NCBI GenBank assembly: GCA_012976225.1 | Contig: JAAVVG010000042.1 | Coordinates: 1 to 64,000 of the forward strand | Length of the DNA stretch: 64,000 nucleotides | Direction of reading: 5' to 3' | Source: Golubevia sp. BC0850 | Lineage: Eukaryota > Basidiomycota > Exobasidiomycetes > Golubeviales > Golubeviaceae | Shown: positions 45,784-58,129 of the stretch, piece after piece | Layout of the letters: every line of letters starts with the position of its first letter | Numbering within the stretch: the first letter of the stretch is position 1 | Translations under genes and position numbers: made by a program | Notes under the pieces: generated by a model | Databases searched by the model: none | What the model saw: the letters and a program-made list of their open reading frames with translations, nothing else | What the model was told of the DNA's origin: nothing

Positions 45784-48459
45784 TCAGGCAACACCACGAA
45801 GACGAGCTGCAATTTGTAGAGCAATCCTACGACTGTAGAATCTGCTCAAAGCCAAGTTTCCACCATTGAAGTAGATCTGATGTGAGGTGAAAGAAGGAGA
45901 GAAGAGAGACCAGAAGGTCAGTGAGAGTCGACAGAAAGCAGAGACAGGCTTCTTTCACTCACACCTGGGTGGCCGGAAGGTCTCCACATGGTCTGAAGAA
46001 AAGCGAAGAAAAGATGAGAAAGGCGGATTCAGCTTTGCAACCTGGAGAAGAAGAGTAGAGTCGGAAAAAGAAGGTGCTTCATCGGTCACTCACCTTCAAT
46101 TCTCCTTGCTCGTCGAGACCCCAAACATCATTACATCTGGAGGCTTCCTTTCCAAGAACCTTCTCAGCAGTGGTCTTCATGTTTTGGTATCCAGTAGCTA
46201 AGACAACCACGTCAGCTTTGAGAGAAGTTCCATCAGCGAAGTGAATTGAATCTTCTGAGAAATGAGAGATCTCTTGTCCTTGCTTCATCTTGATCTTCTT
46301 CTCGATGATGAGCCTAGAGCATCCAACATCAAGATAGTATCCTCCTCCTCTGATGAAGTACTTCATCAAGAAACCACTGTCCTTGATTCCAAGATCGAAT
46401 CCGAAGCCAGCTTTCTTCAATCCAGTGATGAGATCCTTGTCGAAGTCGGCAATGTCGGCAGTGACTTGCTTGTGAAGGACTTGGTGAAGGTAGTTTGGTG
46501 TTGAGTTGAAGATGAGATCGGCGTCTTCTGTGTTTGGACATCCTGGCTTGTCGCTGTAAAGTCCAGCTAGGAGAATTTCTGTAACACTAGCACTTGACAT
46601 CACATAGGTTGTACTTCTTTGGACGATAGTAGTATCGCAGTCATACTCGTAGAAGTCTTGAGCGATGTCGTGACCTGTAGGAGAAAATCCAAGGAAAACA
46701 CGTGGGTGAAAAAGCGATTCTCCTACGAGAAATGGGAAGAGTTCTCTCGAAAGCTCTGACGACAAGGCACTCACCAGAATTGCAGCAACCTACGACGATA
46801 GCCTTTTTTCCTCTGTAGTCTGCTCCTGAAGTATGCTGAGAAGAGTGACAAAGCTTGCCTTTGAACTTCTCTTGGCCCTTGAATTGAGGGATGTTCTGTA
46901 GAGAGAGAGAAGACAGTCTGAAATCAGTCCTCCAGCCTTTGTTAGCTCGTCGTTTCGAACATCTGCACTCACTGCTTCACCAGAATGACCAGTAGCAAAG
47001 ACTACGAAGCTTGGGTTGAGGGTGACCTTAGTTCCATCTCTTCTAGTGACCTCCAAAGTCCACTTGCCAGAAGCGTCGTCGTATTTGGAAGAATTGAGAG
47101 TAGCTCCAGTCCAAACGTTGAGCTCCATGGCAGTGACGTAAGCTTCGAACCAGTCCGCTAGTTTGTCCTTTAGGCAAGGAAACGATGGAGAGAGGTAAGT
47201 TCAATGAAATTCTGGAGAAGAGGATGCTTCTTGCTGTAAAAATGGACTAACCTTGGGAGTGAAAGTTGGCCAACTCTTAGGGAATGGCATGAATGGCAAA
47301 TGGTCGTACTGGGAAAACAAGATGAAATTTGATGAACATAAGTGAACTGCAAAGTGAAGAACATCGAGAAGGAGAGTGAGAGATGAATGAGCTGCCCTTC
47401 TCTTTGAGAACTCACTTGGACTGGATCGTGGAGGACAAGCTGATCATATCTCTTTCTCCAATTGTCTGTAGAAATTCAAAGTAGAGAAGATTTGTCAGCA
47501 CACGAGAGCCTCTGGTAAAGAGGTCAGTCATACGTAGACTTTCCCCCCAACTCCCTCGACTCACCTCCAATCCTCTCATTTTTCTCAACAATCAAAGTCT
47601 CGACTCCAAGTCTACCGAGTTGAGCAGCAGCTGTGAGACCACCTTGACCTCCACCAATAACTACAACTTCAGGTTGGATCTTATCGGCCTTTTGATTTCT
47701 TCTATCTTTCCAAGTAGTTCTGTGAGTAACGGCATTGTGCTCTACTCCAAGAGGACGAGTAGGGCCTTCTTTAGCTTGAGCTACGTCTAAATCTTCCAAG
47801 AAGAAGGTGAGAGTCTTTGCTAGATATTGACCAGATTCGTTTGAAAGACGAACGCAACCTCTACCTTTTCCTTCTGGATTGTGAGTCTTGAAGGTGAAGA
47901 AGGCCGAGAGCCCTGAGAGAGGGAAGAAGATTGAGCATTAGTTAGTTTGAATTATGGAAAGCTAAACTTGCATAAGGTATCACTTACAAGTCATTCCTGG
48001 AAGCGCTTCTGCTTCTGCAGCGGACCCATGTTCTAATTGGATGTCAGAGATGTTTCTCTTTCCAAGACCAGCTGTACTAGACAACCATTTCTCGATCTTC
48101 TCTGGAGTTTGAAGAGTTGCAAAGTCCCAATGTAAGGCTAGTACATCGCGAAAGTAACCCTATTGAGTGTTCAGAGAAGGACGACAGGTTAATCACACCA
48201 ACCGGAAGTTTCGGAACCGCCAAAATGCGATTGACTCTCTTGGCTGGATACTCACGTCTTCGGCAAAAAGAGAAGCGATGTGTTTTGGATTCTTAGCAGC
48301 GAAACCAGCTTGAACTTTGGATAGGAAGTCATGAGCTGCGTGGTGTAGCTCTAGAGACTTGTCTTGAGGTTGAGCGCCATTTGAATTCGTAGCATCGGTA
48401 GTAGTTAGAGTGATGGGCTCCTTTAGAGGAGCGTCGAAAGCTGGTGCGACAACTGACAT
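45784..48459 (-). CDS. Flavin-containing monooxygenase with N-terminal NTF2-like domain
   Basis: Ten exons give 616 residues: 48256-48459, 47988-48159, 47565-47912, 47416-47465, 47252-47308, 46973-47167, 46775-46895, 46094-46674, 45963-45992 and 45784-45876. Residues 1-150 resemble an NTF2/SnoaL-like fold (HDFLSKVQAGFAAKNP, FRDVLALHWDF). The FAD site is VVVIGGGQGGLTAAAQL. FVVFATGHSGEA and the FMO-type segment FKGKLCHSSQHTSG follow, then a pyridine-nucleotide site IVVGCCNSGHDIAQDF, where the usual Gly-x-Gly is GCC, and LATGYQNM. The end is GHPGIYFNGGNLALSRF. Enzymes of this build oxidise N- or S-containing or ketone substrates with NADPH and O2. The natural substrate is unknown. The fusion is common among fungal FMO-like proteins. 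ATG 48459 is the first in frame. Confidence 0.9.
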
Positions 48460-49156
48460 GTTTAACAAATGGTTCAAGAAGGAATTTTTTGAAGGAGGGG
48501 AATTGGAGGAAGAAGAGTTCTCGAGGAGATTTATCTTTTTATACGTTTTGAGTGAGGGGCCTCTCTTGAAGTTCGGTGATCCGTATCGTCACGCGACACA
48601 GATTCCCAAATCCCGTTACATTACATACATACGAGAGGTTGGAGAAAGGAAGAAAGCCTTCGTCGCAATTGCCGGAAGGGATAGAAAGAACGGGCAAGGG
48701 ATTCAGGGATGGTAAGGAGGCAAGGGTTGTTGGGGGAAGAAGAGAGGCGGAGAATGGTGAGGAGGATGAGGCCCTCCCTTAGCTACAGTAAAAGAGAAGT
48801 GGAAATCAGAAACGGAAGTGAAAGCATTGATAGAGGAGTAGAACATTGAATTGGAGTGGTGCCAAGGACAAAAGTGCGACTCAAAGAGCGATTGGGGGGA
48901 GTAACTGAAATGGAAAGCGAAAGTTGATAGCAAAGAGAGAAAACCTGATTACACAGACGGAGACAAGAAAAAAGAAGCTCGAAAAACAACAAGAACAACA
49001 AGGGGAGAGATCAAAATCAATATCGACAACCAAAGACCGGAGCTAGATTTACAACCCCGTTTCACCCCTTGAAATTAAGAGGGAGAAACTGGAGACTCAG
49101 AATAAGGAAATAGAGAAAATAAGAAGGAGAAGATATTTGAGGTAGGTGTCAGAAGC
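48460..49156. other. Intergenic stretch (FMO promoter and SSH4-like 3' flank)
   Basis: This holds the FMO promoter side. No gene, RNA or repeat is visible. Short antisense frames show no motif. Confidence 0.45.
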
Positions 49157-51773
49157 TTAATTTCTACTCATCAATCCCCAACCCCAACTATTTCGCCTTT
49201 CCCCATTACCATTACCACTACCACTATTCTCTGCATTCCTCCTGGTATTCTCCCTGGTATCTTCATCTAAATCATTTTCAATCTGAACGTTTTGACTAGA
49301 AGTAGCTTCATAAGTGTTATCTCCAGAATGAACGATTAAAGTTGAAGAAGTGAAAGAAGGAGGTCTTTCATTAGGAATGTTATTTGATGATCTAGAGCTA
49401 GAATTAGAACTTCCAGTATGATTGGAGTTTCTATTTGGATTCAACAAACCAGTTTGAGCCCCAAGTAAACCTATTACAGAATTAGCAAAATTAGTAACTC
49501 CTTGACCTACTGAATTGTTTCTAGAGATTAAAGAATGGTTAGAATTCCCATTTGCAGAGTTTAAAATTGAAGAATCATAAGAAGGAGGAGAAGGAGATCT
49601 TCTTCCATTATCATACGAGTTACTTGGGAAATAAGAACCATTTTCACCTGCTCTTAAAGTACTACCATTTGAACTATTAGTATTTGAACCTGAAGATTGA
49701 TGACCATTATGATCTAAATCATGTAAACTAATGTCTAGCCTTCCAGGAGTAGGTGGATTATTTGGACCCTCAGAACTAGCAGAAGAAACAGCTCTAGGTC
49801 TAATAGAATGATCTTCATCTTCACCTTGAGAAGAAGTTTCAGAAATTGAATTTTCTTCATCTTCACTTGCGTTTCTTTCTGAGAAACCTCCTGCTGTGTT
49901 TGCTCTGATGACAGATCTTCTTAAAGGTGAAGATCTTGAAGGAGCAGAAACATGATTAGAACCAGAATTACTTCGATTACCATTTCTTCTGGCATTAGAA
50001 CTTGAAGGACCTCTTCGATTTCGATTTAAGTTCCTTCTTTCAGAAGCTCTTGCAGCTTGAGTTGCAGTGGTATCTGAAGTAGTAGCTTCGTTTCCGACTG
50101 GTACCTCAACTTGAGGAGGTCGAGGTGGAGGAAAGAAACTTTGTTCACTTTCTTCTCTTTCTCTCCTTTCAGCTTCGAGTCTACCTTCTCTATTTGCTTC
50201 AATTAAAACACTTCCACCTTCCATACCATAAGCAGGTGGAGGAGCTCTAGTTCCGACCATAGGAGCCAATCCCCATTTCTTAACATTTGCTTCTATGAAC
50301 ACGAAACCTGCTTGACCTAAATTGACGTGAAGTTCAGCTTCTCCATTGGCTCCTATCGTAGGGAAGAGATTGTATCGATTTAATCCTATGAATGCATCTT
50401 CCAACTTCTTTCCGTTACGAGTGAAAAAGACTGTTCCTGTTCGAGGTCGATAACCAATTCCAATGACATCTCCTTGAACGAAGGCTGGTCCATAGGATTG
50501 AGCAGTGAAGGGGTAGTTGTGAGATTTGAATCCATCAGAGGAGAAGTATCCGACTGAGTATTTGGACCACCCTTTGAGAGGAGAGATAGGAGGTGCGGAA
50601 GGAGGGGAGGGAGTTAGAGCTTCGTTGTGAACTAACACCATTTCTTCAATCTGTCTGTCACCCATTTCCACCGAAAACTGTGATCTCCAAAATTCAAGCT
50701 TTCCTACTCGTAACCCGTGCTTTTCATCACCCTCACTCACCTGGCAATCGAAAGCTAGGATAAGGTTTAGTAGCCAACCCAATCCCAACATTAGTTCCCT
50801 CAGGTTTATTAAACATTTTAACTTCCCAATAATACGTTTCATTCAATTTAGGTAGTGGTAAGTTAGATTGAACAGAGCAACCACCACCTTCAGCTTCAAT
50901 CATTCCATTTCCATCCCTCAGAAACGTGATCTCAGTTCTACTTTCAACGAAAACGCTTGGATTGGATTCATAGTCAGGTTCAAAACTCCAAGCGCTAACC
51001 CCTTTTTCTTGAATGGTAAGGTATTGAGTCATTGTGATTTCAGTAGAGATTGAACCTGGAGGGTTTGATAAAGACCAATCTTTTGATCTGGCATATCCAA
51101 TTCTAATCCCTTCAGGTTGAGTTTCTAACCATCTTTCTTCGATTCCTGAAATTCCACCTAGTCCTCCATTTCCATTTGAAGAAGAAGAAGAGGATTCTAA
51201 ATCTGCTTCTCTTCCAACATCTATGGGTCCTTCTGAATTGGATAAGGAGATTCTAGACCTTCGACGGACTATGAGAACTAAGATGACGAACAGGAGTAGC
51301 ATGAATAGAAGAGTCGATAATAGGATCAATAGAGGCAAGATCAAAGCCAAAGTGTCATCTGCTGGAGTTGGCCTTCTATAAACTGGTGGCTTGTTTGGAG
51401 GAGGCATGGTTGGTCCATCTTCACCACCACCTCCACCACCCTCGATTGGCCATTGCTGATCGGCTCCTATTGAAAAGTGGTAGTTGGATAGCTTGAAAGT
51501 GTTTGAACTCTTTCTATTAGATGATGAGTAGTCTGTCAATCTATTGCCGTTCCTCACCCCTTCCTCTGACTCAACCTCTACCTCTCCCGATTGAACCTTC
51601 CAGCCATTCCACTGACTGGGTAGATCTAGATGAGAATACCGCTGTGCTGTGAAGCTATTGGTTCGCTGAGATTGAGATGTTGAGGTTGATGGTGGCAGTG
51701 ACTGTGACTGTTGGGCTTGAACGGGAGAATGGGATTGAGATTGAGGAGTGGCAGGCTGAGGTGCTGGCACCAT
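49157..51773 (-). CDS. SPRY-domain membrane protein, Ssh4/Ear1-like ubiquitin-ligase adaptor
   Basis: Two exons (50741-51773 and 49157-50571) give 815 residues. A Gln/Ser/Pro-rich N-terminus is followed by one strong membrane helix, LILPLLILLSTLLFMLLLFV, at about residues 137-170. Then comes a SPRY domain spanning the intron: YYWEVKMFNKPEGTNVGIGL, WSKYSVGYFSSDGFKSHNY, GDVIGIGYRPRTGTVFFTRN and LFPTIGANGEAELHVNLGQA. The long C-terminus is Ser/Asn-rich and carries two PY-type motifs, PPAY (in RAPPPAYGME) and PPSY (in SPPSYDSS). One TM helix, a SPRY domain and PY motifs are the plan of yeast Ssh4 and Ear1. Those recruit the Nedd4-type ligase Rsp5 to sort membrane proteins into multivesicular bodies. 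The same role is inferred here. Confidence 0.88.
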
Positions 51774-54700
51774 CTTTTAGAAGTATTCCAATTGAATATG
51801 AAACAGATATGAATCTTATCTTGAAGCTGAGGAGGGGAGTTGAGTCTTCAGGAGAAGGCGGAGAGAAGAAGTGGCTCGGCAGATGATGAGATAACAAGGA
51901 GAGAGGAGAGGAGAGGAGAGGAGAGAGCTGAAGACTAAGTAGAAGATGGATAGGCTGTTGAGGAGCTGTTGATGACTTAGTGGCTTTGATCTTAGGATTG
52001 TCAATAGAATCAAAAGAAAGGAACAGGGAAAGTTGAGTCAGAAGTTGTTGAGGATAGGGACTAACTGGAGGTCACTGACCAACCAGATAGCCACGAGGCG
52101 TTCGCTCCATCACGTTCAGATACCATCCCGTCTTGCCCTCTTCTCAATCCTCCAATCTTTCTACCCAATCTCAATCGCAACTACTACTTACCACTTTAAA
52201 TCCAACCGCTTCGCGGCAGACATCCTTGAATTCTAATTGCTTCGCGGCGACTACCTACAGATACCCTTCACTGGTCGCTCCGCGACAGAACCCTGCTCCG
52301 CTGGAAGGAAGGGGGAAAAGGGGGGGGGGAAGAAAAGGGGGAGAAAAAGGGGAGAAAAGAAGAGATTCCAGTCGGCATAAAGGGAACGTTCGTTCCTTTG
52401 TTAGCTCTCCTTCCATCTCTTTTTTTCTCCCTTTTTTCTCCCCCTTTGACCCCCTGACTGACCTAAACACCAGCTCAACTACCCTTTCAATTACCTCTTG
52501 AAAATACACTTTCAATTTGTCTTTGAACAGCCCCCAAAATGCTTCTCAAGATCCCAATTTGAACTTCCTCTTACCTCTCCAATTTCCGGTTTCCAATTTC
52601 CAACTTGTCTCTCTCGCATTTTGTAAAAATGAGCCAACCTTGATTGGCTCTCTCTAGATCTACTTTACTCTCTAAAAACAACTCTGAAATCCATTCTGAT
52701 CTTTAAACTCAATTGAATCTCCTAGTATGGTCTGTGAACTCCAAAAAAGGGTCCCTTCACCCCTCACTTTTGTCAACTCTTTCTTGTCTACTCAAATTCT
52801 ACATTGTTCTCCCCACTAAATTGACTTTTGAGCACTTTTTGGGAAGAAAATTAGTAAAATTTCATTTTCCAAATCGCGAAAAATCAAATTCCGGTCTCCC
52901 AGTAAAATTAACTTCACTCGCCTCGGGAACTAGGGGTGAAGTTGTAAAAGCTCTCTCCCCTAGATAAAAAAAAAGCAGGCTCGCGGGCAGAAGAATATAA
53001 GATCTCGATTTCTAATTCTCTACCTGAAAAGTGCTCTCAAAAGGTTCTGTTAAACAATCTGAACAGATTCCCCTTGAAAAAGCTGCTGCTCCTGGAAAAC
53101 AAGGGGTCGAACCTCGCTCTCCCCTTAGTAAAAAGTGGGTTCGGGGGAAAGAAGAATAGTAATTTCCCAGTTTCTTTTTCTCTTCTATCCAAATCGCTCT
53201 CAAAAAGCTCTCTTTTTCAATCCGCACAAGCTCCCCTTGAAAAAGTCGCCAAATCACTCTTACGAACTCTACTTTCCGCCTGATTGGTAGGAGCAAAGAA
53301 ACCTGAATTCGGTTCAATCTCTCTAAATTTTGTTTTCTAGCTGAAAAGAAGACTTTTTTCTCCCCAAAACTATTCAGATCAATTAGAAGCTCTTCTGGAA
53401 AAGATCGATTTTTTCCGAGTTTGAGGGGAAGGCTTACTGGTGGCCTCGTCTAGTACTCTCTCAACCTTTCGATAAGCAACTAAGATTGTACTCCAAAACA
53501 AAGCCCAAGGAAAGAACGAAGAAGTGTCTTAGAATCTTGAAACAACTCTCTCTTCCCCCTTGTTGTCTGATTCGTCTAGCTAGTCTCAGATAGTGCAGTT
53601 GACGGAACGTCTATCAATGGACGCGTACAATTCTCTGAAAGAAAGCCCTTCATCGAGCTTCTTTCTCCTCAATTTGTCGCTTTTAATCTTCTGTGGGCCT
53701 CCGGTTTTCTCAAGAGTTTCTGATTCTTTGGTTGCTGGGAAGAAACAGATGGGTGGAAGTGGAATTCAGGTAGGACTTGTAACACGTAGCGCACGACTAT
53801 TGATCACACTTGCCTATTTTGTAGATCCACACTTCTTCTTTACGCAATCTGTCTTATAGCCGTATCACAGGACTACTCGAGTTGGTGCGAGAAGCCAGCC
53901 TTGAGTCGAAAGCAATTCAACCTCGCTTTTCACCCAAAGCGAGGTTCTCGAATTTGGTTCAGAGAACGTCATGAGGCTAGCGGGAAAGGTTTCTGGATGC
54001 TCTCTTTGAACCTTCTGAAGATCCGCTTAATTTTTGATAATTCGAGCATTTTCCTAGCTTTCTTTGGTGCTTCTCTGTGTAGTTTCACACGGGCGGACAG
54101 CGCCAATGTTTCTGAAGATTCTGCTCGCCCCTTGTGGAAATATTGACTTTCAATCTTGAAAATCGTTCAAATCGCTTGGCCAACAATTTTACCAATGATT
54201 TCAGAATATTCTAATGAATTGTTGCTGAGGCTTCTCCAAACAGTTGTTGAACTATTGGCATCGAATCTTCTTTCAAATCTTGAGCAATCGTTCTGCTCGT
54301 CTTAATCAAGGCTTCTTGAATTTTAATGTTCTTTTTTGAAAATTTCTCTAAGACCAATTCAGCTTTACAGCAGTGGCCTCCTCTCGAAACGAGGAGCATT
54401 GCCCGCTCCGAATCTTCCAACTTCACTTTTCTTCTTGTTCCTTGATCCTTTGGTTACATCGTTCTATGGAAAGTCTGCTCGAAGTGACTAGATAGTAAGA
54501 TAAAGATTGCTGGGTCCAGAGGGAGGTTCTAGGCTGAGATCTCCCTTTCAATTCTTTTGACTACCACGCTTTCATCCCTGATTTTCATTCTTGAAAACAT
54601 TCGCATCCCTGGTTCTCACCTGTCTTGTGTCGGTTGTCACTCTTATCCCCAACCATCTTGATCTGTTTTTCGAGTCAACGTTCTGGCCACCCTATGTGGA

Positions 54701-55981
54701 GTTGTCCTATCACGGGCGGGAAGAGTGTGAGCCGACGAGAAACAGTATAAAAGGAAATGCTCATCCAAGTCCCTCTTGGTTCTTGACCACTCACTTCTTA
54801 TTCGACATCTCTCTTTCTTCTCTTCTTTTTCTCTTGGATATTCCATTCAATGGTGGAATTAAAGTAAGTATCGTTCAAGAAGCAGAAGTGGTTCTATTGC
54901 TCTTCCTAACCCGCCTTGTCTCTACCCTTCCCACCAGGCATCATTAAAAGGAACACCTTGCTCCTCACTTACCCAGCTCGGGGCAAATTTTGAAATTGAG
55001 TTCATAATGACTTGATAAGACGATGGTCTGGATTTAGGAGAGGATGAGAGAGCAGGGGAAAAGGGGACCTGATGTCGACGTTGGAGAAGAGAGAAGAGCA
55101 TCGCAGCCTACTCTTTTTTGCTTCACTTCGTCCATCTCTGACCTCATTCTTATTCGTATCTCTCTTCATACTCTATAGTGAAGGTCGTCTCCCAAGCCGA
55201 AGCTGCCTTCGTGAGTCTAAGCCTTCTTTTCGCTGCACAGTCTTTTCTTTCCCCTTCTGCCCCTCATTCCTGTTCCCATCCTTCTTCTTCGTTCAATTTC
55301 TAAGATTCGGTCTCTCCACAAGACGGACCGAAAGAGGCTTAAGTGTAGGTAAATGTTCTTTCTCTTCTCGCAGAACCGTTCTCGTTCCGTGTCCCTCAAA
55401 TCCAAACCTCCTTCCTTTGAACCATTGTATAATATCGTATCTCATTAATCATCATTTTTCTAGATCTCAATTCTTCTACCAAATCTGTGAATTCTTTTCC
55501 AATCGATTTTCCATCCTTCCCCAAGGGATCCAGGATGAGCTTTCTAATCATTTGACAAGCTGAGAAGAATTACTCCAGAAGCCTTTTTGACAAAGTTAAA
55601 AATGGGTTGGTCCAGGATTGAGGAATACGCTTTGAGCAATCCTTGATCTATACGGCGGCCAAGGGTTTTCCAAGGGAATCTGGTCTTGGAGGAGAATTGA
55701 TTGGCCAATCCGCAGAGCAATATTTTTAAATGTTGGGCGCGTCTCCCCTTGCGAGACACGTGTTCTGCCGACAATCAAACCTTTATCCTACTGCTACCAA
55801 TTGTCTGATCTGAGTTATAAAGTCCACCTCTTCTCATCTCGGACTCTCCCACATATCAAAGATTGATCTGAACCTCGATGTATTAGTGGACCATTCTCAA
55901 AGACGAGGATCACTTTATTCCTGGTACTAGTAGCACATTCAAACACTTGGAACACACAATTCAGAAATAGAAAAGGACAAA
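51774..55981. other. Long gene-poor stretch
   Basis: Over 4 kb without a convincing gene. It holds purine runs (GGAGA repeats near 51900-51930; a G/A-only run near 52300-52365) and three short near-repeats GCTTCGCGGC, GCTTCGCGGC and GCTCCGCGAC between 52208 and 52290. A diverged tandem duplication at 52930-53260 is listed separately. A minus-strand frame at 54214-54426 (ALIKTSRTIAQDLKEDSMPI, then VQQLFGEASATIH and a stop) looks like a coding relic. Frames of 80-160 codons at 53593-54146, 54591-54947 and 55072-55563 show no motif. Confidence 0.45.
52930..53260 (+). repeat. Diverged tandem duplication, unit about 160 bp
   Basis: Two adjacent units share the same order of blocks: a CTCTCCCCTTAG/CTCTCCCCTAG start, AAAAA-GGGTTCGGGGG or GCAGGCTCGCGGGC, AGAAGAATA, a TTTCTAATTCTCT/TTTCTTTTTCTCT run, GCTCTCAAAA, and CCCCTTGAAAAAG. 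They differ at many positions. No protein is apparent. A third, more degenerate unit may follow near 53330. Confidence 0.6.
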
Positions 55982-57540
55982 TCAGGCTTGGACTCTGGCT
56001 TGACAGGCTTCTTGTTTAACACCAGTCCTGGAGAACATGGAAGAGTAAGGGAACAGAAGAATCTTGCGAGGTTTTCGGATTCTTTGTTTCGAAACAGATT
56101 GAGAGAGAGAGAGAGAGAGAGAAAGACTAGTTTCTAGGTCTGTAAGATCCGATTCCAGATCCTCTGAGTCGTCCTCTGGTGGAGAAGGCTTCTTCCTCGG
56201 TGCTCTTTTTCGTTTCTTCACAAGAGTAGCTGGACGATCTACGACTCCCAGCTCTTTCTTGAGGAACTCTAGGGCGGGAGAGAGACATTTGCTTTGAGAT
56301 CATCCATGAAAAGTACTTCCACCTCCCTCATTTGGATTGGCAAAAGCGTGTTTGATTGCATGTCTCCAAGCTTTGAGGACAGCGGGAGGGAATCCATCTG
56401 GAGCTGGACCGCCAGTGGGAATGGAAGTTAAGTGTTGCCAATTCTCGCAATCGAGCGATTACATTAGGACTCGATAGACTTATTGGCGATAAGCGAGATA
56501 GAGGTTCCTGAGTCAGCCACTTGTCGTTGGCCCAAAGAACTGAGATTGACCTGGCAGAAGAGAGTGCTTTACCCGTGAGACCACTTTCAGTCAGAGAGAA
56601 CCTTTCGATTGGTGGGAGAAGATCCAAGTAGGCTTTGTTATGAGTTTGATTTACTGTTGAAAAGAACAGGGAGTCATAGAAAAGCTTTGAAATCAATACT
56701 GAGATGCTGAAAACCTGAAACAAAGTTCGTACTGACCTTGACCACCTTGCTCCTCTTTAACGAGCTCTGCAGCCCCCTGAAAGTCATCAATCCTCAATTG
56801 GAAAGTAGACGGACCAGTACCTCTCCTTCTCGTCGCACTTTGACGTTCATGGAAAGCTCTATATTAAAAATAGCAGAACTTACTGCAGTAGAGTTCGAAG
56901 AGGTCAAGTAGGTGAAAGGTTGAGAGGTCGAGGCCCTCGGAGGTTCCTCTTGCTCCTCGACTACAGCTCTTCTCTTTCCCTGAGAGCGGGACGAACTTCT
57001 GACTGTGTCTGGACAGCCAAAAGAACTTAATCAGTAGTCGGATTCAAGGCTACCTAAATCTTCTTCAATCCTTCGGCTGCTGCCTCGTTGCCTCTTCTTG
57101 CTTCATGACTCTCCCCTGCTCCTTTCTTAACTCAGGCGACACCACCAATACTTCCAGAGATGAATTGCATCGGGCCTCACCTGTTGGGATTTCTTCTTTC
57201 TTTTTCTTTTTCTTTTTCTTCTTCTTCTTCCTTGATCTCCATCCTGACGTCCTCCTCGTCTTCCTCCTTGATCTCTTCCTTCACTTCGATCTTCCTCAAG
57301 AAGACTCTCTTCTCATCCTCTCATCCCATCTCCTCCAGAGTCAGATCATCCTTGAATATCTCCTCTTTCCCTTCTTCTCCTGTTCCGCCACAGTTACATC
57401 CTCCTGCTTCGTAGAGATGATCCTCTTCTGGATTCCTAGATCTGAGCTTCATGTTCGAATAGTTCATGGAATGAGCAGTTCAGAATAAGATGAGAAGAAG
57501 ATGGTGGTGGTCGGGAAGGAAGGAGCAAAGAGGTCTGAGT
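55982..57540 (-). pseudogene. Second long copy of the unknown repeated family (copy 3)
   Basis: The minus strand has the family upstream region (about 57540-57453) and ATG 57452. Next come EAGGCNCGGTGEEGKEE, the acidic Lys/Glu tract, a Ser/Arg-rich block ending EEQEEPPRAS, the AFHERQS to GAAELVKEE block, and NKAYLDLLPPIERFSLTESG, SVLWANDKWLTQEPL and KKRKRAPRKKPSPPEDDSED. A CT microsatellite (56098-56124) has expanded within the acidic region and reads as Leu-Ser repeats. The helical tail of copy 1 is absent. The frame is interrupted. Compared with copies 1 and 2, about 125 bases after the sixth codon are missing here, and the short first frame stays open across the join. Confidence 0.6.
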
Positions 57541-58129
57541 CGACGATTTGGAGCTAGCGAGAGGGTGAGTCGATCTCTGACCCCTTTTTTTCAGTGTACT
57601 CCCACTACGTCACTGAGAGAGTGAGACAAGATTCGGGAATGGTAAAGTGACGTGAGACCCATTTCTAGCACTTCAAAAGAAAGGAGAGAGAGTTGTGGAA
57701 ACAACATAGTGACGCGAGAAGCTTTGAAGTCGAGAGCCATTCGAGCTGTCTCAGTTATGGAACCTGGGTGCGAGTTAGGTAAATCTTTTGACTGGAAAGT
57801 GAAGATGTAATGACAAGATTTCATCATGCCAAAGGGATCCAAGCTTGAGGTAGCTGGCGATGAGTGAATCACAACAACTCGACTTTCGACCCATCCAGCT
57901 TGGAACGTTCTTCTACCCTTCTGATCTCGAGTACGTTCATGAATAGATAGAACGGCCATTCGCTTCAATCACTGTCACCATTCCTTGAAAGATAAAGATG
58001 CAATCCATTTACCCAAGACTTGATGAGACAAAGACGCGGGGAAAAAAAAGAAGAACTCGATTTGAGGTTGAGCAACATTGGATGTAATTATGACTTTGAC
58101 TTATAAACAAGCAAAAACAAATCTGAGAT
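57541..58129. other. Intergenic stretch
   Basis: A 125-codon minus-strand frame (57591-57968) with MAVLSIHERTRDQKGRRTF and FQSKDLPNSHPGSITETARM may be a relic exon but shows no known motif. Nothing else stands out. Confidence 0.35.

Noticed and set aside
53095-53140. Minus-strand GGTTCGACCCC resembling a tRNA B-box
   Set aside because: No acceptor, D-arm or anticodon stem can be formed around it; a similar phrase near 60645 also lacks a cloverleaf.
57160-57414. Plus-strand frame rich in Phe and Ser near the family copy
   Set aside because: It is the antisense of the acidic tract of family copy 3; the same antisense frame appears opposite copy 1.
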